A stretch of 5,297 bases of DNA from an uncultured Oscillochloris sp. (lineage in GTDB: Bacteria; Chloroflexota; Chloroflexia; Chloroflexales; Chloroflexaceae), in assembly GCA_903877945.1 (NCBI GenBank), contig CAIRFY010000639.1:1-5297 (forward strand). The letters are read 5' to 3'. Position numbers and translations under genes: made by a program. This document shows, in pieces, positions 1 to 3,349 of this stretch; positions within the stretch are counted from its first letter, which is position 1; every line of letters begins with the position of its first letter. The notes beneath the pieces are model-generated. The model was not told the origin of the DNA. It was given only the letters and a program-made list of their open reading frames with translations, and did not search any database.

Positions 1-57
1 CCTTGTCTAAGGGATGGTTCAATCCAGCTTGACAGTTCAGCGATGAAACGATGACGC

Positions 58-83
58 GGTGAGGCGCTCCGTATCGCCTCATC
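58..83 (+). other. Stem-loop overlapping the first 8-bp repeat
   Basis: GGTGAGGCG (58-66) pairs with CGCCTCATC (75-83) around the 8-nt loop CTCCGTAT, with one G-T wobble. Each of the following three CGCCTC copies could replace the first as pairing partner, so the loop could grow in 8-nt steps. It lies upstream of terD and could be a leader-RNA fold or simply a by-product of the repeat. No T-tract follows, so it is not a typical terminator. Confidence 0.5.
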
Positions 84-108
84 GCCTCATCGCCTCATCG
101 CCTCATCG
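73..108 (+). repeat. Tandem 8-bp repeat ATCGCCTC, 4.5 copies
   Basis: Four perfect head-to-tail copies of ATCGCCTC (73-80, 81-88, 89-96, 97-104) are followed by a half copy, ATCG (105-108). The tract ends 57 nt before the terD start codon, so it probably lies in the promoter or 5' leader. Perfect short tandem repeats like this can change copy number by slipped-strand replication. There is no direct evidence that this one does. Confidence 0.9.
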
Positions 109-152
109 CAAGACTGTAAAGCTGAATGTACCCATTTTGAAACATGTCTAAG

Positions 153-158
153 AAGGAG
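153..158 (+). promoter_or_regulatory. Shine-Dalgarno site of terD
   Basis: AAGGAG lies 7 nt before the ATG at 166. It fixes that start over the out-of-frame ATG at 144, which opens a 65-codon shadow frame. No convincing promoter pair was found for terD: a TTGACA at 29-34 has no matching -10 box at 16-18 bp. Confidence 0.85.
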
Positions 159-165
159 TTCAATC

Positions 166-747
166 ATGGCAGTCACGCTTACGAAGGGCCAGAAGATCTC
201 GTTGGAGAAAGAAGCCGGCGGCACACTCACGAAAGTTATCATGGGACTTGGCTGGGACGCGAAGAAGACGAAGGGCTTTATGGGCTTCGGCGGTGGAAGT
301 CAGACCATCGACCTCGACGCTTCGTGCATTCTCTTCGATGATAAAGGCGCACAGGTTGATGTCGTATGGTTTCAACAGTTGCGGAGCACAGACGGCAGCA
401 TCCAGCATACAGGCGACAATCGCACGGGCGCGGGTGATGGCGATGACGAGCAGATCATCGTCGATCTCTCGCGTGTGCCTACCAGTGTTAAGACCCTCGT
501 TTTCGTAGTGAATAGCTTCACGGGACAGAACTTCAGCCAGATCGAGAATGCGTTCTGCCGCATTGTCGATCAAGCCAGCGGTCGGGAGGTTGCACGCTAC
601 AATCTGAGCGGTGGCGGTGGTCACACCGCACAGATTATGGCCAAAGTGTATCGCCACAACGGTGAGTGGAAGATGCATGCAATCGGCGAACCTTGCAGTG
701 GTCGTACATTTCGTGACCTGTTGCCCGTGATCACGCCACTGCTATAG
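166..747 (+). CDS. terD: TerD-family calcium-binding stress / tellurium resistance protein
   Basis: This 193-residue protein matches the TerD family in length and motifs. It opens with the typical MAVTLTKGQKISL strand. DLDASC follows at about residues 50-55, and the acidic stretch GDNRTGAGDGDDE lies at about 83-95; in TerD proteins these acidic loops bind calcium. The C-terminal half has the family signature FVVNSF..GQ.F.QIENAF.R and ends in the GGGGHTAQIMAKVYRHNGEWKM core strand. There is no signal peptide or membrane segment, so it should be cytosolic. Known relatives take part in tellurite, phage and envelope-stress phenotypes, but their biochemical role is not settled. The start is set by AAGGAG 7 nt upstream. 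No other ter genes are visible, so it is solitary here, although the window edge is only 165 bases upstream. The family call is firm; the phenotype is not shown by the sequence. Confidence 0.95.
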   Translation: MAVTLTKGQKISLEKEAGGTLTKVIMGLGWDAKKTKGFMGFGGGSQTIDLDASCILFDDKGAQVDVVWFQQLRSTDGSIQHTGDNRTGAGDGDDEQIIVDLSRVPTSVKTLVFVVNSFTGQNFSQIENAFCRIVDQASGREVARYNLSGGGGHTAQIMAKVYRHNGEWKMHAIGEPCSGRTFRDLLPVITPLL

Positions 748-845
748 ATGCGCGAGCGAAGGATCACCATTGAAGGCAAGGACGTGAGGATCTCAACCAG
801 CGACGTAATACTATCTCGTGTAACTATCCCGCCGCACCATGCATC

Positions 846-851
846 TATAAT
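846..851 (+). promoter_or_regulatory. Consensus -10 box before the DUF2892 gene
   Basis: A perfect TATAAT sits 54 nt before the ATG at 906. There is no good -35 at the usual 16-18 bp; the sequence at 823-828 (ACTATC) is poor. The promoter would therefore need an activator or alternative contacts. Transcription would begin near 858, just before the inverted repeat at 861-877. Confidence 0.5.
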
Positions 852-860
852 AGGGGTGGC

Positions 861-877
861 GGCACCAGAGTGGTGCC
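861..877 (+). other. Perfect 7-bp inverted repeat at the expected transcript start
   Basis: GGCACCA (861-867) and TGGTGCC (871-877) are perfect inverted copies separated by GAG. They begin about 10 bases after the TATAAT box, so the element is either an operator covering the transcription start or a hairpin at the very 5' end of the mRNA, which could protect it from decay. It is not a terminator, because no T-run follows. Confidence 0.55.
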
Positions 878-905
878 CATGAACTGAGCGATGCGGAGTC
901 CAACC

Positions 906-1130
906 ATGAAAAACCTGTTCAACGTGGGCATGATCGACCGAGCTATTCGACTGTTGCTAGGCGTATTCCTCTTTATGCTCGCCTTTGGCATCCTCGGCGG
1001 CATCGGGCAGATTATTGCGGGCGTGCTAGGCACGATCATGCTCCTGACCGGCGTAGCGGGTGTCTGCCCGCTCTACTGGGCCTTTGATATTAGCACCAAC
1101 GGCACGGATACGCCCGCCACCCGGCCCTAA
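906..1130 (+). CDS. DUF2892 (YgaP-like) small inner-membrane protein
   Basis: This 74-residue protein fits the DUF2892 family in size and pattern: a short cytosolic start (MKNLFNVGMIDRAIR) with the conserved N-x-G-x-x-D-R-x-x-R motif, two hydrophobic helices at about residues 16-34 and 37-53 joined by a Gly-rich turn, then CPLYWAF (Cys54) and a short polar tail. The same domain forms the membrane part of the YgaP rhodanese of E. coli; free-standing copies have no assigned function. I chose the ATG at 906 because GGAG (895-898) lies 7 nt ahead and the family motif starts there. An upstream in-frame ATG at 891 would overlap that site. The gene appears monocistronic, with its own -10 box upstream and a large palindrome downstream. 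Confidence 0.88.
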   Translation: MKNLFNVGMIDRAIRLLLGVFLFMLAFGILGGIGQIIAGVLGTIMLLTGVAGVCPLYWAFDISTNGTDTPATRP

Positions 1131-1156
1131 CCGCAGGGTTCGTGCAAAAGTCGCCC

Positions 1157-1220
1157 TCCGACCCTCACCCCCTGCCCCTCTCCCCGCTCAGGGAGAGGGG
1201 CAGGGGGTGAGGGGGCCGGA
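1157..1220. repeat. Large palindrome with a 23-bp perfect stem
   Basis: Positions 1162-1184 pair without mismatch with 1191-1213 around the 6-nt loop CGCTCA. After a small internal loop the stem resumes with TCCG (1157-1160) against CGGA (1217-1220). One arm is almost all C/T and the other G/A. Very similar C-rich palindromes, with arms of the form CCCTCACCCC..CCTCTCCC, are scattered between genes in many bacterial genomes in my recollection, so this is probably a dispersed REP-like or miniature-element copy. It lies 26 nt after the DUF2892 stop and could block read-through, but it has no T-tract. Confidence 0.85.
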
Positions 1221-1259
1221 TCTGACTTTGCTCATGCCCTGCCGTTTACGGAGGCACAT

Positions 1260-1288
1260 TTGACAAACGCACGCTGCCATAGTATTAT
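1260..1288 (+). promoter_or_regulatory. Near-consensus sigma-70 promoter of the tRNA unit
   Basis: TTGACA (1260-1265) and TATTAT (1283-1288) are separated by exactly 17 bp, with a perfect -35 and five of six bases at -10. Transcription would start near 1295, leaving a leader of about 16 nt before tRNA-Leu. A strong factor-independent promoter is what a stable-RNA operon should have. Confidence 0.85.
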
Positions 1289-1310
1289 ACCCCTCGTTGA
1301 GCAAGCACGT

Positions 1311-1397
1311 GCCGAAGTGGCGGAATTGGCAGACGCGCTACGTTCAGGGCGTAGTGGGGGTGACCCCGTGCGGGTTCGAGTCCCGCTTTCGGCACCA
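1311..1397 (+). tRNA. tRNA-Leu (anticodon CAG)
   Basis: A complete class II tRNA can be folded by eye. The acceptor stem is GCCGAAG (1311-1317) with TTTCGGC (1387-1393), closing on a G-T pair. The anticodon stem is CTACG (1338-1342) with CGTAG (1350-1354), and its loop TTCAGGG gives anticodon CAG at 1345-1347. The long variable arm contains GGGG/CCCC, as expected for leucine. The T arm is GCGGG-TTCGAGT-CCCGC. The discriminator is A1394, the normal leucine identity base, and CCA (1395-1397) is encoded in the DNA. It reads CUG, a common leucine codon in the neighbouring genes. It is the first gene of a two-tRNA transcript. Confidence 0.97.
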
Positions 1398-1399
1398 CC

Positions 1400-1419
1400 G
1401 GGCATAGGGGTCTATGCCC
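1400..1419 (+). other. Hairpin in the spacer between the two tRNAs
   Basis: GGGCATAG (1400-1407) and CTATGCCC (1412-1419) form a perfect 8-bp stem with a 4-nt GGGT loop. It fills most of the 27-nt spacer between the CCA of tRNA-Leu and the first base of tRNA-Gln. The likely role is to keep the spacer folded away from both tRNAs and to mark it for processing of the joint precursor. It has no T-run, so transcription should continue. Confidence 0.7.
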
Positions 1420-1424
1420 AGCGC

Positions 1425-1498
<74 letters not shown>

Positions 1499-1503
1499 AC
1501 TAA

Positions 1504-1540
1504 GGGGCCGGTTCCACAGCGATGTGGGCCGGCCTTTTCT
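1504..1540 (+). terminator. Intrinsic terminator of the tRNA unit
   Basis: GGCCGG (1506-1511) pairs with CCGGCC (1529-1534). After a small internal loop, CCACA (1514-1518) pairs with TGTGG (1523-1527) around a GCGA tetraloop of the stable GNRA class. TTTTCT (1535-1540) follows at once. Placed 5 nt after the tRNA-Gln CCA, this is a textbook Rho-independent terminator. Confidence 0.92.
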
Positions 1541-1604
1541 GTACCCGACTTATTTCCCTGATGCCCGACAGTGGCTTCTGTGGTTACCGTACCCCTGTTA
1601 GGAC

Positions 1605-1613
1605 TGCTATACT
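1605..1613 (+). promoter_or_regulatory. Extended -10 promoter of the NifX-like gene
   Basis: TGC followed by TATACT (1608-1613) is an extended -10 element 42 nt before the start codon at 1656. The best -35 candidate, TTACCG (1584-1589) at an 18-bp spacing, is weak, which is normal for extended -10 promoters. Confidence 0.55.
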
Positions 1614-1638
1614 ACATGTGGTTGAGGCTCGCCACTAA

Positions 1639-1653
1639 GATAATGAGATTATC
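1639..1653 (+). promoter_or_regulatory. Perfect inverted repeat in place of the ribosome-binding site
   Basis: GATAAT (1639-1644) and ATTATC (1648-1653) are perfect inverted copies around GAG. The element ends 2 nt before the ATG at 1656 and covers the stretch where a Shine-Dalgarno site should be. The only purine motif available is the GAG in the loop. It could be a protein-binding site on DNA or an AT-rich RNA hairpin tuning translation. Confidence 0.5.
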
Positions 1654-1655
1654 CC

Positions 1656-2012
1656 ATGAAGATCGCCTTTGTTAGCGACGACGGAACCACTATTCACCGC
1701 CACTTCGGACGCGCTCGCCAGTATGTGATTGTCACCGTCGAGGACGGGCGGGAGACAGCGCGTGAGGTGCGGGACAAGTCCGCTTGTCACGGGCACCACT
1801 CTGATGGAGCAACACCGGATCATCACGATTCACTGCTGGCTGTAATCGCTGACTGTCAGATGGTGGTCTCCGGCGGGATGGGCGCGGGTATGGATGCGCG
1901 GCTGCGCAACGGCGGTATTACGCCTATACGAACCCGCATCCCAGCGATTGATACCGCCGTTGAGCGATACATCAGCGGGCGACTGACCGACACCATCGAA
2001 CTCGTCCACTGA
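1656..2012 (+). CDS. NifX/NifB-like dinitrogenase cofactor-binding family protein
   Basis: This 118-residue cytosolic protein fits the small free-standing members of the dinitrogenase Fe-Mo cofactor family (PF02579; NifX, NafY, NifB C-terminus, archaeal MTH1175 type). The diagnostic parts are MKIAFVSDDG at the start, the H-x-HFGRA motif (His14, His16, Gly18-Arg19-Ala20), a VTVEDG strand, the VVSGGMGAGM turn (71-80), and a C-terminal helix AVERYISGRL ending in LVH. A Cys/His-rich insertion (Cys44, His45, His47, His48, His56, His57) replaces the usual loop and could bind metal. NifX carries iron-molybdenum cofactor precursors, but many members occur in organisms without nitrogenase and their role is unknown. 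No nif gene is visible here, so I give no symbol. The start at 1656 is the only sensible one but has no clear Shine-Dalgarno. Its last codons overlap, in antisense, the remains of a response regulator gene. Confidence 0.88.
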   Translation: MKIAFVSDDGTTIHRHFGRARQYVIVTVEDGRETAREVRDKSACHGHHSDGATPDHHDSLLAVIADCQMVVSGGMGAGMDARLRNGGITPIRTRIPAIDTAVERYISGRLTDTIELVH

Positions 2013-2087
2013 ATCGAGCAGGGAGCGTAGTCCCTTACGCACAATTGTATGATCCTCGGCGAGAAGCACGCGGATCTTGCTCATCAC
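1971..2087 (-). pseudogene. NarL-type response regulator, N-terminal remnant
   Basis: Reading leftwards from ATG at 2084 (or GTG at 2087), the protein begins MSKIRVLLAEDHTIVRKGLR, the first beta strand, acidic pocket (Glu10, Asp11) and first helix of a LuxR/NarL-family receiver. Likeness is clear to residue 25 (LLDS) and may continue faintly to about 38 (VDEFDGVGQS). After that the frame is only the complement of the NifX-like gene. The phosphoacceptor Asp expected near residue 54, the rest of the receiver and the HTH output domain are missing, so it cannot work as a regulator. The start keeps a usable site (AGAGGA) and overlaps the kinase stop as TGATG, evidence of former translational coupling. 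It is a truncated pseudogene, probably left by a rearrangement that placed the NifX-like gene here. Confidence 0.75.
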
Positions 2088-2738
2088 GATCCTCTTTCTG
2101 CGGAAGGCGGCGTTAGCGGTAGCTCGATGAAGAGTCGGGTGCCTAGTCCGGGATGTGAGTCAATCGTGAAGACTCCGCCGCGCAGGGTGACTCGCTCGCG
2201 CATCCCGAAGAGCCCGGCCCCCCAGCCCAGGGGTGGCGGCAGCCAACCAGCGCTGCACATCAAAGCCAATACCGTCATCCTCAATGACGGCGATCACCCG
2301 AAGTGGGGTGCGCTCTAGGTGGAGGAGGAGACGGCGGGCCTGGGCATGTCTGGCGATGTTGGTAAGTGCCTCCTGGACAATCCGGTAGAGGACGGTTTCG
2401 ATCTCGGCTGCCAGCCGATCTTCGAGGCCAAAGGTTTCAAATTCGACTTTGATGTCGAGTCGGCGGGCAAAACGGCTGATGTACCAGCGAAGCGTCGGCA
2501 GCAAGCCGAGTTCGTCCAGCATGGTCGGGCGCAGATCGTGGGAGAGTTCGCGGATGTGCTGGAGCATCTGATCGGCGAGCATGCTGGTCTCGGCGAGCCG
2601 CTCACGGCTGGTCGGGGCAAGGTTCAGCCCTAGATCTTTGCGAAGGGCCAGGCTGGCCGACTGCATCGTCTGGCGCTCGCGGGTGCGCTCACGGGCGATC
2701 CCTATGGCCGTTGGCAGGCCGAGCAGTTGCGACGACAC
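2084..2738 (-). pseudogene. NarX-type sensor histidine kinase, frameshifted and lacking an H-box
   Basis: The minus strand encodes the dimerisation and catalytic parts of a HisKA_3/HATPase_c kinase in two frames. Counting from GTG at 2738, the first frame has HIRELSHDLRPTMLDELGLL (61-80), the N-box VLYRIVQEALTNIARHA with Asn127, and DDGIGFD (154-160). At a run of six G on the minus strand (2218-2223) it leaves frame. The next frame resumes with GLFGMRERV, GGVFTIDSHPGLGT and FIELPL, the G-box and end of the domain, stopping at 2084-2086. Dropping one G rejoins the two exactly. The region before residue 30 should hold the phosphoacceptor motif R-E-x-H-D but reads ARERTRERQTMQSASLAL, with no His in place. 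No sensor domain or membrane segment is evident; residues 1-20 faintly resemble the end of a GAF domain. The true upstream limit is uncertain. It is a decayed gene unless the G-run is a sequencing error. Confidence 0.8.
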
Positions 2739-3034
2739 TCTCTCGTTGGTGATCGTCGGGGGCGGCTCTCCGGGGCGACGATCAGCGCCAGCGACTCGCC
2801 AATCAGCACCGTCTCGTCCACCTGTGCGATGTGCGCGAGGGTTCCACGGATCGGTGCGACAACTCGGTACGTGATCTTCTTGGTCATAATAGCGACGATT
2901 GGCTCGCCCTGCTCGACTGGCTGGCCATCGGCGATCAGCCAGCGAACGACTGCACCCTCGGTCATGAGCAGGCCGAGCTTCGGCATGATCACCTCAGCGG
3001 CCTTAGATCCTCTCTTTCGAACAATGCCGGACAC
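2702..3034 (-). CDS. Lipoyl/biotinyl-attachment domain protein, probably a fragment
   Basis: Residues 14-88 of this 110-residue frame form a complete lipoyl domain: EVIMPKLGLLMTEG, VVRWLIADGQPVEQGEPI, the hairpin with MTKKITYRVVAP, and GTLAHIAQVDETVLIGESLALI. Such domains carry lipoate or biotin on a Lys in a swinging arm of 2-oxoacid dehydrogenases and carboxylases. The modified Lys would be Lys53, where relatives usually have E-T-D-K; here the context is M-T-K-K, losing two acidic residues. After residue 90 the frame is low-quality Arg-rich sequence overlapping the kinase frame, so the natural end is lost or the gene was fused. The start is uncertain: GTG at 3034 has no Shine-Dalgarno, while ATG at 2986 has GAGG ahead but would remove the first beta strand. 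No E1, E2 core or carboxylase lies nearby. It may be non-functional, like the two genes downstream of it. Confidence 0.65.
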   Translation of the reverse strand: MSGIVRKRGSKAAEVIMPKLGLLMTEGAVVRWLIADGQPVEQGEPIVAIMTKKITYRVVAPIRGTLAHIAQVDETVLIGESLALIVAPESRPRRSPTRECRRNCSACQRP

Positions 3035-3078
3035 GGGTTTGGCTTGCTGTAGCTGCTAACTATACCGCAATCGCAAAC

Positions 3079-3142
3079 GTCCCGCTGTTTGGCTTCGCTC
3101 AGGGCTTCGGCTCACGCGCTCAGCGTGACATAGTGCCGGGAC
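3079..3142. repeat. Compound repeat element with nested inverted and direct repeats
   Basis: The element is bounded by GTCCCG (3079-3084) and CGGGAC (3137-3142). Inside it GGCTTCG occurs at 3091-3097 and 3103-3109, CGCTCAG at 3096-3102 and 3117-3123, and TCACGC (3112-3117) pairs with GCGTGA (3123-3128) around GCTCA. It resembles intergenic repeats of the CTTCG..GCTCAGC.TGACA type that I recall from many bacterial genomes. It has no coding potential and lies between the lipoyl ORF and the ftsH promoter. A family assignment needs genome-wide comparison. Confidence 0.55.
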
Positions 3143-3187
3143 ACTTAAAAATTTCCACGTCCCTTACATACCATATCCTGTAAGCTA

Positions 3188-3231
3188 GATTACACTCCGG
3201 GTGTGATCTGGTTCCCTTGAATGGCCAGATC
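3188..3231 (+). promoter_or_regulatory. Two overlapping inverted repeats at the ftsH promoter
   Basis: GATTACAC (3188-3195) faces GTGTGATC (3201-3208) with one mismatch across a 5-nt spacer. GATCTGG (3205-3211) faces CCAGATC (3225-3231) perfectly across 13 nt, and that spacer contains the -35 box at 3217-3222. The two share GATC at 3205-3208. The position suggests one or two operators; the sequences match neither CIRCE nor any other operator I know. Confidence 0.5.
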
Positions 3232-3245
3232 GCAGGTGATATAAT
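3217..3245 (+). promoter_or_regulatory. Strong sigma-70 promoter of ftsH
   Basis: TTGAAT (3217-3222) and a perfect TATAAT (3240-3245) are 17 bp apart, and TGA just before the -10 box makes it an extended -10 promoter. Transcription would begin near 3252, giving a leader of about 98 nt before the ftsH ATG. Confidence 0.85.
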
Positions 3246-3330
3246 ACACACGTTATCAGATTTTTGTGTCCCTCACACTGTTGATGTACGAGCCTACCGG
3301 ATTCAGATTTACGGGGCCATGACCCCCTGT

Positions 3331-3341
3331 AGAGAGGCGGA
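3331..3341 (+). promoter_or_regulatory. Shine-Dalgarno region of ftsH
   Basis: AGAGAGG (3331-3337) lies 12 nt before the ATG at 3350, somewhat far, and a second weaker purine group GCGGA (3337-3341) lies 8 nt before it. Just upstream GGGG (3313-3316) can pair with CCCC (3323-3326), leaving the ribosome site open. Confidence 0.6.
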
Positions 3342-3349
3342 TCGGACAT

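Noticed and set aside
29..34. TTGACA as a -35 box for terD
   Set aside because: No acceptable -10 box lies 16-18 bp downstream, and the start codon is more than 130 nt away.
73..108. CRISPR array
   Set aside because: The repeat unit is 8 bp and copies are directly adjacent with no spacers.
160..678. 172-codon open frame on the minus strand across terD
   Set aside because: It is the complement of a clear TerD gene, shows no recognisable motif, and has no ribosome-binding site of its own.
1060..1263. 67-codon frame on the plus strand after the DUF2892 gene
   Set aside because: It starts inside DUF2892 in another frame and runs through both arms of the large palindrome, giving low-complexity Pro/Ala/Gly sequence.
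1656..2012. Evidence that the organism fixes nitrogen
   Set aside because: Small NifX-like proteins occur widely outside nitrogen fixers and no other nif gene is in the window.
2021..2040. Short hairpins (GGGA/TCCC and GCGTA/TACGC) after the NifX-like gene as a terminator
   Set aside because: The stems are only 4-5 bp, no T-run follows, and the bases are explained as codons of the response regulator remnant.
2319..2633. 104-codon plus-strand frame opposite the kinase
   Set aside because: The minus strand over the same bases has clear kinase motifs (N-box, DDGIGFD); the plus frame has none.
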